DNA of 19,961 nt from CAYUKK01 sp964445305 (GCA_964445305.1 CAYUKK010000188.1:1-19961), one strand, 5' to 3'. Positions 7,531 through 15,954 are shown, counted from the first letter of the stretch. Notes: generated from the letters alone by a model not told the origin. Program-made: numbers and translations.

Positions 7531-8703
7531 TCAGTAGTGGAAGACAACCATCACCTGAATGCCTTTGCCGGCCAAGAGGTTGGCGTCCGTTTCTTCAGTC
7601 CTGTAGATTCGAAAACGCTCGGGATTCCAGAAAGCCATGAGGTGGAAGTTCCAGCGGTCGTACGTCCTCTGCCAGCGGAAGAAAGTGTAAGCGTCACGGT
7701 TTTCCCTGTCATAATAGACGATTCCGCTCAGGTTGTCGACAAGCCCGAGGGAGTAGGAAAGAGAGATGGCGGCAAAGCGGAAGGTGTCGCGGCGGGTAGT
7801 GTCGCTACTTCCGGCGACGCTCTCGTCGGCCGCAGCGCCCCTGCTTTTCCCTGATGTTAACTCGAAGTATTCGCCGAGGACATGAAGGCCGTTCCCGATG
7901 TCGAAGGTATAATCGAGGCCGATGGTCAGTGCCCTTTGCCGCGGACAGAGTAGACTCTCGTCTTCCTGAGGAATGAACGAAGCCTCAAACCAGACGCCCA
8001 CGCCCAAATCCCATTTGCCGTCCAGGCCGTAACGGTTCTCGGGAATCACCCGCGGCTGTGCTTCTATCTTGGCCCTCCGGTGATGAAAAGAGAAGGCCAG
8101 CTCGCCCTTGCCGAGGGGCGTCTGGACGCGGCCGCCGAACTCCGGCCGTTTTGGAGCGGTCGAGAGGGTTTCCCATCCTTTAGGGTCCTCATTGCCGTAG
8201 AGCCCCCACAGCCAGATGTTGGCGTTGTTGAGGAAGTAGGCGCGGAGGAGGAGGCCGGAAACACCGTCAGTTAACTGGAGCGGGTCTCTGGGGTCGAGGC
8301 GGTCAAACCACATGAGCGGCCGGAGGAAGGCGGCCGAGCCTAAGCTAATTTTTTGAAGGCCCAGCCGGGCCTCTAACCGGGGCGAGGAAAACCGGGCCTG
8401 GACTCGATAGAGCTTGATTCTGCCCCGGGAGCGGATGTCCTCGGAGCTGTGGACGTCGGCTGTTGCCCACGCATTCAGGGATAATTCAGCGTCGAGAAGG
8501 CTTTCGCCGCGGATGGTTTTCTTTAGGGAGAAGGCTGGCAGCCACCGAAACCCAAGCTGGGAGGGGGTCGATTTTTCGGCTGAAACCGCTCCCCATCCGG
8601 AGAGGAGCCCCTGGAAGTCGAGCGTCTGCGAGCAAAGTGGAGATGGAGAAAATGACATCCCGCGCATCACCAGCCAAATCAAAATTGGGGACAGTTTACT
8701 CAT
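7531..8703 (-). CDS. Outer-membrane beta-barrel protein heading the LolCDE-like operon
   Basis: A 390-residue protein with strand-rich, aromatic-rich sequence throughout and a final IQVMVVFHY, an aromatic C-terminus as in outer-membrane barrels. Strand-like parts include ARLGLQKISLGSAAF, LLLRAYFLNNANIWLWGLYG and FAAISLSYSLGLVDNLSGI. The layout resembles alginate-export- or porin-like barrels, but no exact family was recognised. The start is uncertain. The first ATG (8703) gives MSKLSPILIWLVMRGM, and its first codons come from a repeat-like element (8682-8731); ATGs at 8667 and 8658 are alternatives. The N-terminal export signal is therefore unusual and may have been altered by the repeat. The product may be the outer-membrane end of the LolA-like/permease/ATPase system encoded just downstream. 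Confidence 0.78.
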   Translation of the reverse strand: MSKLSPILIWLVMRGMSFSPSPLCSQTLDFQGLLSGWGAVSAEKSTPSQLGFRWLPAFSLKKTIRGESLLDAELSLNAWATADVHSSEDIRSRGRIKLYRVQARFSSPRLEARLGLQKISLGSAAFLRPLMWFDRLDPRDPLQLTDGVSGLLLRAYFLNNANIWLWGLYGNEDPKGWETLSTAPKRPEFGGRVQTPLGKGELAFSFHHRRAKIEAQPRVIPENRYGLDGKWDLGVGVWFEASFIPQEDESLLCPRQRALTIGLDYTFDIGNGLHVLGEYFELTSGKSRGAAADESVAGSSDTTRRDTFRFAAISLSYSLGLVDNLSGIVYYDRENRDAYTFFRWQRTYDRWNFHLMAFWNPERFRIYRTEETDANLLAGKGIQVMVVFHY

Positions 8704-8731
8704 TTACCCAATTTCACATTTACCCAATTTC
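8682..8731. repeat. REP-like repeat cluster between divergent genes
   Basis: AAATTGGG (8682-8689) is followed by GGACAG, then by two copies of CATTTACCCAATTTC (8701-8715 and 8717-8731) separated by one base. The AAATTGGG block is the exact inverse of the CCCAATTT inside each copy, so alternative hairpins are possible. From general knowledge, AATTGGGGACAGTTTACT-type sequences are commonly found as ends of REP elements linked to IS200-like RAYT transposases. The element overlaps the presumed start of the minus-strand barrel gene. Confidence 0.6.
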
Positions 8732-8738
8732 TTCAGGC

Positions 8739-8767
8739 TTGATAGTGAATAGCTCGCTCATTATCAC
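8739..8767 (+). promoter_or_regulatory. Candidate promoter for the CBM9-DUF5916 gene
   Basis: TTGATA (8739-8744), a 17-bp spacer and TATCAC (8762-8767) give five and four matches to the sigma70 boxes. It is correctly placed, about 90 bp upstream of the ATG at 8859 and upstream of the palindrome at 8816-8851, but the -10 is weak. Confidence 0.3.
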
Positions 8768-8815
8768 AACGAAGAAAGAAGAAAAGAGAATTCTTATTGC
8801 TGGCCATAGGCCCTT

Positions 8816-8851
8816 ATCATACCAGAAATCCATCGGTATTTGTGGTATGAT
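8816..8851. promoter_or_regulatory. Long imperfect palindrome at the start of the DUF5916 gene
   Basis: Arms ATCATACCAGAAAT (8816-8829) and ATTTGTGGTATGAT (8838-8851) pair at 13 of 14 positions around an 8-base loop. The right arm contains an in-frame ATG (8847) of the CBM9-DUF5916 frame and ends 7 bp before the better ATG (8859). It could be a dimeric repressor site or an RNA hairpin that limits ribosome access. There is no T-tract after it, so it does not look like a terminator. Confidence 0.55.
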
Positions 8852-8858
8852 TGGTGCC

Positions 8859-11045
8859 ATGCGCAGGAGGGAGAAGAAGCGGCCACCCGGGTGGTTCTCT
8901 CTTTCTTTTATCTTATCGCTTTTCTTTTTTTCCACAGCAGCTTTCGGCGAGCCGCCCGTCCTCAAGGCCATCCGGGTAGAGTGCGGGCCGGTGCTCGACG
9001 GGAGCCTCGAAGATACCGTTTGGGCTCAGGCCATCCCATTTACGGATTTTCGGATGGTCTTCCCCCGGGAGGGCGACCCGACCGAGAAGACCGAGCTCCG
9101 CATCCTCTACGATGACGCCAATCTTTACCTCGGCATTTTCTGTTTTGATAGCCAATCCGACAGGGTATGCGCCAATACCATGGCCCACGATGCGGCCGAC
9201 GAGGGAGAAGATGACGACACGATCAAGGTCCTCCTCGACCCATTCCTTGATAGGCGAAATGCCTACATCTTCTTAGTCAACGCCTGCGGTGCCCGGAGCG
9301 AAGGCCTGGCCTTCGGCGAGCATGCCAGCCTCAACTGGGACGGAATCTGGGATGCCCGGAGCAAGATCCAGCGAGACGGCTGGAGCTGCGAAATCAAGAT
9401 TCCCTTCAAGACGATCTCCTTCAAGCCGGGTCTGCCGCACTGGGGCCTCAACGTCGAGCGCTACATCCCCCGCAAACAGGAGACCATCCGCCTCTCCGCA
9501 GTGAAGAAGGATAATTTCTTCAATAACGCCGCCGAGGCTGCCCCGCTCGAGGGACTCCACGACCTCAGGCTCGGAACAGGAATCACCTTTAGGCCCTACG
9601 GAACGACGAGAGCGCTCCAGAACCATCTCGTTCCGGGGAGCGCATCCTACCAGTGGGACGGCGGGTTCGATATCTACAAGAACTTCACTCCTAATTTCGT
9701 CGGTGCTTTCAGCTACAACACCGATTTCGCTGAGACAGAGGTGGATGAGCGCCGGGTCAACCTGACCCGATTCCCGCTCTATTTCCCTGAGAAGAGGACA
9801 TTTTTCCTTGAGGGCTCCGAGATATTCAATTTCGGGACAACAAGATCAGAGAGCTTCGCTCCCTTTTTCAGCCGGAGGATCGGCCTTTACCTGGGCAACC
9901 AGATCCCCGTTGTTTTCGGCATGAAGGTCTTCGGCCGGCTCGGCGGCACCAACCTGGCCTTGCTGGATGTCATGACCGAGAAGTTCAACACCCTCTCCTC
10001 GCAAAATTTTTTCGCCGGCCGAGTCTACCAGAACATCCTGTCCGAAAGCAAAGTCGGGGCCATTTTTACCTCCGGAAGTCCGACGGGCGAAAGGAACACG
10101 CTGGCCGGTTTTGACCTGATTTATCAGACATCGCGCTTTCGGGGGAATCAGAATTTGCTCGTCGGCGGCTGGTATGTCCATAACTGGAATGAAATTCGGA
10201 CTGGCCGCCACCACGGATTCGGGTTCAAGATTGATTATCCCAATGACCTGTGGGATATAGTCACGAGCTATTCTTATTATGGGGACGCGCTCAATCCTGG
10301 CCTCGGCTTTCTTCCCCGGAAAAATGTCCAGGCTTATTCTTTCGGGCTCAACTACATGCCCCGACCGGAGAAGGGCTTCGTCGGCCGGCTCATCCGGCAA
10401 TTTTTTTACGAGCTGCGTTCCAGCTTCTACTGGGACCTCAAGGGCAGCCTGGAGACACGGCGCATTTCGGCGAGCCCGCTCAGCTTTCAGACCGAAAGCG
10501 GTGAGCACGTTGAATTCGGCATCACCCACAACCGCGATGTCCTGCCTTATGACTTCGAAGTGTCGGAAGGCGTCATCATTCCCCAAGGTGGCTATAATTT
10601 CACTAACTATTCCGCCGAGTTCCGTTCGGCTTCCCACCGTTCCGTCAGTTTTGACGTCGAACACAGCTTCGGCCAGTTCTACTCCGGCCGTCTCCACCAG
10701 ACGGAGCTGGGATTGACCTTCAAGTGGCGGGGATATGCGACGCTCGAAGTCGAGGTCGACTTGGTCCGCGGCAACATTCCTCAGGGTCAGTTTGACGAGA
10801 ACGTCTATCAAATCAAGGCTGATTTTTTCCTCTCGCCCCGGGTCGGCCTGATGAACTATTTTCAGTACGACGATGTCTCCAGGGAGCTGGGTATCAACTG
10901 CCGCTTCCGCTGGGAGATCAGGCCGGGAAATGTCATCTACCTCGTCTACAACAAGAACTGGGAGCGGCGCCATGACCCGCTCAGCCGGTTCGTGCCGCTT
11001 CAGGAACGCGGTGTTTTTAAGATTCAGCTCTCCATCCGCCCTTAG
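8859..11045 (+). CDS. Secreted CBM9-like / DUF5916 beta-barrel protein
   Basis: The open frame begins upstream at 8463, but the first part mirrors the divergent gene. The ATG at 8859 (MRRREKKRPPGWFSLSFILS) gives a 728-residue protein with a proper signal peptide ending near STAAFGEPP; an ATG at 8847 would add four residues. Residues about 35-215 match a CBM9-like domain: VLDGSLEDTVWAQA, the TELRILYDDANLYLGIFCFD strand pair, then WDGIWDARSKIQRDGWSCEI. Residues about 230-728 match DUF5916: EKRTFFLEGSEIFNF, FFSRRIG, many barrel-like strands and the motif VRGNIPQGQFDENVYQIKAD. Proteins of this two-part type are predicted outer-membrane barrels with an exposed carbohydrate-binding-like domain, common in Bacteroidota and Acidobacteriota; their role is not established. 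No strong ribosome-binding site is visible, and a palindrome overlaps the leader. Confidence 0.9.
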   Translation: MRRREKKRPPGWFSLSFILSLFFFSTAAFGEPPVLKAIRVECGPVLDGSLEDTVWAQAIPFTDFRMVFPREGDPTEKTELRILYDDANLYLGIFCFDSQSDRVCANTMAHDAADEGEDDDTIKVLLDPFLDRRNAYIFLVNACGARSEGLAFGEHASLNWDGIWDARSKIQRDGWSCEIKIPFKTISFKPGLPHWGLNVERYIPRKQETIRLSAVKKDNFFNNAAEAAPLEGLHDLRLGTGITFRPYGTTRALQNHLVPGSASYQWDGGFDIYKNFTPNFVGAFSYNTDFAETEVDERRVNLTRFPLYFPEKRTFFLEGSEIFNFGTTRSESFAPFFSRRIGLYLGNQIPVVFGMKVFGRLGGTNLALLDVMTEKFNTLSSQNFFAGRVYQNILSESKVGAIFTSGSPTGERNTLAGFDLIYQTSRFRGNQNLLVGGWYVHNWNEIRTGRHHGFGFKIDYPNDLWDIVTSYSYYGDALNPGLGFLPRKNVQAYSFGLNYMPRPEKGFVGRLIRQFFYELRSSFYWDLKGSLETRRISASPLSFQTESGEHVEFGITHNRDVLPYDFEVSEGVIIPQGGYNFTNYSAEFRSASHRSVSFDVEHSFGQFYSGRLHQTELGLTFKWRGYATLEVEVDLVRGNIPQGQFDENVYQIKADFFLSPRVGLMNYFQYDDVSRELGINCRFRWEIRPGNVIYLVYNKNWERRHDPLSRFVPLQERGVFKIQLSIRP

Positions 11046-11141
11046 CTCTTTGGGGAAAAGGAAGGCAGCCACTCTTTGGCCCTTTATGGGGACAGGTGGC
11101 CGGAATCATTGGATGAGATAAGAGCCAAAAGTAGACTCGCG

Positions 11142-12230
11142 CTACTGGACAAGGAATTCACCCAACCTTCCGAGAAACCTCGGCGAAGGCTTTCTTTTTT
11201 CGACCTTTCGGATATGCTTGAGAACGCGAGTTCTTTTTCTTACCTCTTTCAGCGAATTTAGCTTTTTCCGCAGCTCAACCCATTCTATATAATCCTTTTG
11301 GATTTCATCATCCTTCCAAATAAACTCCAGGAAGCGAAGGGCCTCTCCTTTTCCTACCCAGAGCTCGGCGAACCAGCAAAAATAATCATACGCATAGTCC
11401 ATTTCCATCAGGTTAGTTGAGTGCCAAATCGGCAATTCCTCTGGCTCTTCATCCAGAATGAGGGGGATGAGATAGGGATTGGCGAAGATTGTGGAGCGAA
11501 ATTTTTCGGCGGATTGCTCGTATCGCCCGGCCATAAACAGGGCAAGCCCCCAGTTAAGGAGGTAATGGGGGTCGGGAATATCTTTTGCATAATGGCGCCT
11601 ATACCATTCAAACTCCTCCAGGGCGGCCTGGCCATCGCCTTTTAAAAGAAAAGCCGGTGCGATGAGATAGCGTACCCCCTGATTATCGTTCGGGTTGCGT
11701 TTGAGGAGTTCTTTAAACTCAACGATGGCTTCATCGTATCTCCTCATCTCAAGAAGAAGCAGCCCCAACCCTTTCCGGGCTCTCATATACGGTCGTGTCT
11801 CAAGGTCTAACCACCAGGCAAAGGCTTTTTCGTCTTCAGTTCCCAGTCTCGCTCTCGCCTTTTCATAGGCCTGCCGATAATGTTCTTCGGCGGCGCTGAA
11901 ATTCCGCCTTAATATCGCGACTTCGGCCAGGCCATTATAAGCATCAGGTAAACCCGGGTCGAGCTTGATGGCTCTCTCAAAAATTTTCTTGGCTTCGCGT
12001 GCGTCGTAAGCCATTGCTTCCCAGCCTTCGTAAACCAGCTCCTGGGCTCTGGAAATTTCCCAACCTTGCATTTTAAGAAATTCTTTTTCAGTAGCCTGCC
12101 GAATAAAATGCATGCCTTTTTCATCGAGCTGGATCGGCGTCGACTTCTTCTGATCCCTTTCCAAACAGCAATGCTTGTATTTTTTCCCGCTCCCGCAAGG
12201 ACACGGCTCATTTCGACCGACCTTAGTCAT
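11142..12230 (-). CDS. SEC-C motif and tetratricopeptide repeat protein
   Basis: A 362-residue soluble protein that opens with a textbook SEC-C zinc motif, GRNEPCPCGSGKKYKHCC (residues 5-22). The ligands Cys10, Cys12, His20 or Cys21 and Cys22 match the C-x-C-x(8)-C/H-C pattern of the SecA C-terminus. It is followed by TPR-like helical pairs between about residues 65 and 290 (for example AKKIFERAIKLDPGLPDAYN and YDEAIVEFKELLKRNPNDNQ). A basic C-terminal tail follows (KEVRKRTRVLKHIRKVEKRK, about 327-346). SEC-C domains bind zinc and, in SecA, contact SecB and the ribosome. The function of stand-alone SEC-C-TPR proteins is unknown; a chaperone or protein-quality role is only a guess. The ATG at 12230 is preceded by GGAGGGAGAAGGA. 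It converges with the DUF5916 gene, 96 bp apart. Confidence 0.9.
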   Translation of the reverse strand: MTKVGRNEPCPCGSGKKYKHCCLERDQKKSTPIQLDEKGMHFIRQATEKEFLKMQGWEISRAQELVYEGWEAMAYDAREAKKIFERAIKLDPGLPDAYNGLAEVAILRRNFSAAEEHYRQAYEKARARLGTEDEKAFAWWLDLETRPYMRARKGLGLLLLEMRRYDEAIVEFKELLKRNPNDNQGVRYLIAPAFLLKGDGQAALEEFEWYRRHYAKDIPDPHYLLNWGLALFMAGRYEQSAEKFRSTIFANPYLIPLILDEEPEELPIWHSTNLMEMDYAYDYFCWFAELWVGKGEALRFLEFIWKDDEIQKDYIEWVELRKKLNSLKEVRKRTRVLKHIRKVEKRKPSPRFLGRLGEFLVQ

Positions 12231-12263
12231 ATTCCTTCTCCCTCCGCAAGGATCATCTCATAA

Positions 12264-12291
12264 TTTATAATGCTGCATAGCCATTTGGCAA
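12264..12291 (-). promoter_or_regulatory. Predicted sigma70 promoter of the SEC-C/TPR gene
   Basis: On the minus strand TTGCCA (12286-12291), a 16-bp spacer and TATAAA (12264-12269) each match consensus at five of six positions. The predicted start point is about 25 bp before the ATG at 12230, giving a short leader that contains the ribosome-binding site. The DNA from here to the IS91 relic (12292-12450) shows no gene or clear structure. Confidence 0.6.
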
Positions 12292-12450
12292 GAGCAAGCT
12301 GAAGCTTCGCTTTTGGTTCTTCATTCTCAAGATTGACGGAATTCCTCACAGTTCATAATTTCCCATGGCCCCGCCCCGGTCTTTTCTTGCCCATGGTAAG
12401 TAGTCATGGCAAGGATGGGGTGAGAAATAGTCTTCACAAAGCACGGGAAA

Positions 12451-13020
12451 GTCGAAAAGATGTCAAGGACAGTCGCGAATCGCTCCTGGCAGGCCAGAAA
12501 GGCGCCGGAATACTCAAGAGCGCCTGAAATCACTCAGACCTCTGCTCTCAGCTCAAATGGAGATTAGGAAAAATACTTGCCGCTGGTCCGGGCGGCCGCC
12601 AGAAACTCTTGATAGGCGAGGTGGCCCGGAGGAGGTCTGTCGGCGACAAAGGCGAGCTTGAGGTGATGGATGATTCTATCCACCACGGCCTATCGTACCT
12701 TAAGAAGATAAGGAGCATCCCGGGTATGGTGAAGAGGACGCGGCGGTGGGGGACATCTAGAAGGAGCTCTTCGTGCATCCACTCGCCCCACTGCTCGAGC
12801 CTCTTGGCATGACACGAGGGACAGAAACCGCGGGTGCGGCAGGAGAACATGACGAGCCCCTGCTCCCCCCACTCGTGACCGCAGATACGGACAAAGCCGC
12901 ACCGGGGGTTGCCGCAGTCGAGGTAGCGCTTGACCACCTCATTGATGATGGGCCGGAAGAAGCCTGCTCTTTCTCGAAACAGCTCTCATACTCGGTCAGG
13001 AAGCGGCCAAACAATAAGTG
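12451..13020 (-). pseudogene. IS91-family transposase relic, copy 1 (internally deleted)
   Basis: On the minus strand the relic begins near 13014 with FGRFLTEYESCFEKE, then changes frame around 12965. It continues as VVKRYLDCGNPRCGF, then the zinc-ribbon signature FSCRTRGFCPSCHAKRLEQW and VPHRRVLFTIPGMLL. Around 12690-12705 the frame changes again and jumps to the tail VVDRIIHHLKLAFVADRPPP, ending KYFS and TAA at 12564-12566. The N-terminal zinc-binding domain and C-terminal tail of an IS91/Y2 transposase remain. The central part with the HUH motif and catalytic tyrosines has been deleted. The 113 bp beyond the stop (12451-12563) resemble the same stretch next to copy 2 and are probably the element's terminal region. 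Inactive. Confidence 0.82.
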
Positions 13021-13049
13021 TTAAAAGTCAAGCTTCAAGCAATTGGCTA

Positions 13050-15053
13050 TCACTTTCGGAACAGCGATGTCTTAACGGTTTCCTGTATCTGTGCTGCCGA
13101 TTCTAAGGCCGCGATTTCAAGCTCGTATTCTCCCGGCTCCAAATCGGGTAGGTTGATCTCCAGCGACAAAAAGACCGCTCCATCCTCTGACTCTTTGACT
13201 TCGAGAATTTCCGAGTCAAGGCGAAGTCTCTCGCTGGCTGGAAGCTTGATTAAATGCACATCCAGCTCGACCTCTCGGGCAAGACCGGGTTGAAACCGAC
13301 ACGGAACAACCGCCCAAAGCCTGGTCACCCCCGCGTCCAGGACTTTCACTAAAGGGGAGCATCCCCTTGGAAGAAGGGGGAAGAAATTGATGATGGATGG
13401 AGTCTCATTCTTTTGTTTTTTCTCCTCTGATATCCTCACGAATCGGGCCTCTTTACCTGGAACAAGAAGGAGAGGAGAGAAAAGCCGCAAGCTGGAAGCT
13501 GCTGGCACAGGAACCTGAAAAGACGATCTCCCCCGAACCGACTGGCCGGTTTCCTTATCGCGGGCGATGAGACGGCATTCATAATCTCCGGGTGGAAGAA
13601 AACAGACAAAATAGGGATGAAGGATTTCCTGGCCGTGTTTTTTTCAGGTTTATCTCCCACCGTCTGGACTGAACGACTTCTCTCTCTTGATTAAAAATAA
13701 ACAGGAACAACTCTGCTTTTCCGGGCGGAATCCCGGCTTTTTCATCCACTGGTATTCTGGACAGGATGAGCGTGTTCGCCGTTGGCCCGCCTGAACCGAA
13801 GAGAGGTTCCAGGGGAATCTCCAGCAAATCTTGGATGGTGGGGTTATCACCGTCTATCATTTCAAAGAGATGAAGTTGCTTTTCAATATCTGAAAGCTGG
13901 CCGAAGGGCCGGGGATTATAATACCCGTCCTGGGCAAAAACCCGGCAGCCCTCCCTTTTCACCTCGACTTTGATCTCATGGAACTTGCCGTCCCATTTTT
14001 CGTCGATATAATACCCCAGGACATAATAATTGCCCGTCAGAGCTTGGATTTCGTCAGCAATGGACTGAACATCCTTGATATCGGCAAAATACTGGCCGCC
14101 TGAAGATAGAGCAAATTCTTTCAGTGGATGCTCCTCCCAGATATGTTTTTTTTGATGCTGAGGCTTAGAATGCTGTGCGCGATCCAGTTTTTAGAGTTCA
14201 CCGTGAATACTGCCGTGTTGGAGGCGGCAAATTCATGGCCGAGTGCTTTGCTGACATTCCGTCAGGAGAAAAAGAGCAGATTTTTTGCTCCCGGGATGTA
14301 CTCCAGGGCCTTGGCTAGCTCTGACAGGTTGTGATGAAAATCTTGAGGCGCCCGGGCAAATATGCCCAGCCCGGGAACATCGACGGTTGGTTCCAGTTCA
14401 GCCACTCCCCCCCTTATTTCCCGTTCACTGGCTATTCCCTGTTCTTTCAAAGAGCTACCCTCGATAATGTTCGTTTCGATTCTGGAAATAAAGCCCGGTG
14501 TCGGGGGGACTTCTCTTGCGTTTTTTATTGCCTTGCGAATTTTATCCAGGTCCGACGTCAAGTATTGATGTAGCCGAAGACCAGTCATGGGAGCATAGGA
14601 AAGGACAGCAACCTCATCACCCTGCCTGAGCTTGGTCCTGACAAAATGAAGGGCAGCTTCCCTCGAATTTTTCGTGCCGAATTCGTCACTTCCGTGAATA
14701 TCGAGAAAGAGGAAATATTTGCGGTTCCGCTCTCTGGATATGCTCGCGGCCGGAAGAGCCTTAGCCTCTTCCGACGCTAAGGTTGGTTCATCGAGGCGAT
14801 GAACTTCAAACTCAGTAATCCTTTTGAGCTCTTTATTATCATAAAGGAGAAAATCTTCTTTCTTGAGGTCCGTGACAGGGCGGCCGGCCTGGTCGAGGAC
14901 GCGGACAACGACGAGTTTGATGATTGCAGCCGCATCATACCTCGGTATTCTTGGCTGTTGTCTGGCTTGAGATTGAAGAGAAAAAAGGGCGGCAGATAGA
15001 ATTGAAACTGAAGTAATAAGCGCTAGCGCTAAGGCTCTCCTGAGTGCCAACAA
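13050..15053 (-). pseudogene. VWFA-related protein (TIGR03436-like), disrupted
   Basis: A gene of about 667 codons read from TTG (15053) after a purine-rich GGGAGGGAAGAGAGGGG leader. The first 263 residues have a signal peptide (LALALITSVSILSAALF), then VVRVLDQAGRPVTDLKKEDF and DNKELKRITEF, typical of Acidobacteria VWFA-related proteins. YFLFLDIHGSDEF stands where the MIDAS DxSxS motif would be and is degenerate. Three lesions follow: an in-frame TGA at 14262-14264 after NLLFFS (one base from GGA); a frameshift in a run of eight A (14146-14153) where six or nine would keep frame; and a frameshift in a run of seven A (13638-13644) where six would. The intervening frames keep sensible protein (HEFAASNTAVFTVNS, FALSSGGQYFADIKD, FVCFLPPGDYECRL), so decay is recent, or some lesions are sequencing errors. 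Flanked by IS91 relics. Confidence 0.8.
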
Positions 15054-15370
15054 ACCCCTCTCTTCCCTCCCGAAGGGATTGTATCTGAGTTTATTTTAAT
15101 GCTCAAAACAAAGTTCTGTCAACGACTGTTCGGTACCCTCAAACAGCCCCACCGGACCGCCACACACCTATCGGGAGCCCTCGATGACAGCGGAAGCGCT
15201 TGGAAAGGCGCTCACTCACCGCAATTTCGGACAAAAATAAGAGCTTGGCCGCTTCTGGAAAAGCTTGACAGGCCGAAAGGATAATCATTTCATTTTTGGC
15301 TACGCCGGACGGACGAGCCTAGCTGTAACAATTTTCTCCTCCGATCATCCTGAGAGAGGATAAATCGTGG
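15054..15370. other. Non-coding stretch upstream of the VWFA pseudogene
   Basis: Apart from the promoter at 15093-15122 and the pseudogene's leader, this 317-bp stretch shows no convincing gene in either strand. Short open frames have no recognisable protein pattern or ribosome-binding site. It ends at the terminal region of the second IS91 relic. Confidence 0.5.
15093..15122 (-). promoter_or_regulatory. Predicted sigma70 promoter of the VWFA-related gene
   Basis: On the minus strand a perfect TTGACA (15117-15122), an 18-bp spacer and TAAAAT (15093-15098). It is correctly oriented about 40 bp upstream of the TTG start. The promoter looks intact even though the gene is broken. Confidence 0.6.
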
Positions 15371-15872
15371 GTCGAAGCGATGTCAAATACAGTTTGAAAT
15401 TGCCAGGGCGGGCCAGAAAGCCACCGAGACGCTCAAAAGCGGCGGAAATTACCCGGGCCTCTCCTTTCGGTCAAACTGAAGTTCAGGGAAAGTATTCAGC
15501 CGAAGCCTCGGCGGCCATAGGAACTTCTTGATAGACGATATGCAGGGGGCGTCTCTGGGCGACAAACGTGAGATTGGGGTGGTTGATGATCCTGTCCACC
15601 ACGGCATAGTCGGTGAGAAAGGCGATGATGCGCTTCTGGCCGCCGAACTGGGGACAGAACATGGGGTCCACTTCATAGACTTTTCTTATCATCTCGGCCA
15701 TGCGGCGGCGGGGGAGGTCCAGAAGGAGTGTCTTCCGCATCCATTCGCCCCCTCCTCAATCCTCTTGGCGTGGCAGAAGGGACAGAAACCGCGGGTGCGG
15801 CAGGAGAACTTGGCGAGCCGCTGCTCCCCCCACTCGTGACAGCAGATGCGAGCAAAGCCGCACCGGGGGTGA
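15371..15872 (-). pseudogene. IS91-family transposase relic, copy 2 (internally deleted)
   Basis: On the minus strand the relic starts abruptly near 15872 with RCGFARICCHEWGEQRLAKF and the zinc-ribbon block SCRTRGFCPFCHAKRIEE. A one-base frameshift near 15750 leads to GEWMRKTLLLDLPRRR, which runs directly into MAEMIRKVYEVDPMFCPQFG (junction near 15700-15705). It then ends with YAVVDRIINHPNLTFVAQRR and a TGA at 15483-15485. The central catalytic region (HUH motif, tyrosines) is missing, and CPxC of the usual CPxCGG is altered to CPQF. The 112 bp beyond the stop (15371-15482) match the corresponding flank of copy 1. The deletion endpoints differ from copy 1, so the two copies decayed independently. 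Confidence 0.82.
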
Positions 15873-15954
15873 ACCGCGATGGGGCCGGCCAGGTGAAGCT
15901 ATCGGCATGTATGAAAGCGCTGCTTATGTCAATTTTGATTAATTTTGTAGGGGT

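Noticed and set aside
9846..11072. 408-codon minus-strand open frame
   Set aside because: It is antisense to the DUF5916 domain, which has strong family motifs; no domain or ribosome-binding site supports the reverse frame.
11046..11141. Terminator between the convergent DUF5916 and SEC-C/TPR genes
   Set aside because: Only weak GGCC-type pairings are present and no stem with a following T-run was found.
14262..14264. TGA read as glycine (alternative genetic code) or selenocysteine
   Set aside because: TGA serves as the real stop of several genes here, including overlapping ATGA, GTGA and TGATG junctions, and the same gene has two further frameshifts.
15019..15030. Perfect 12-bp palindrome AGCGCTAGCGCT
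   Set aside because: It lies within the signal-peptide codons of the VWFA-related gene and is explained by repeated Ala-Leu codons.
15099..15284. 61-codon plus-strand open frame in the gap before IS91 copy 2
   Set aside because: No recognisable protein pattern or ribosome-binding site, and it overlaps the opposing promoter.
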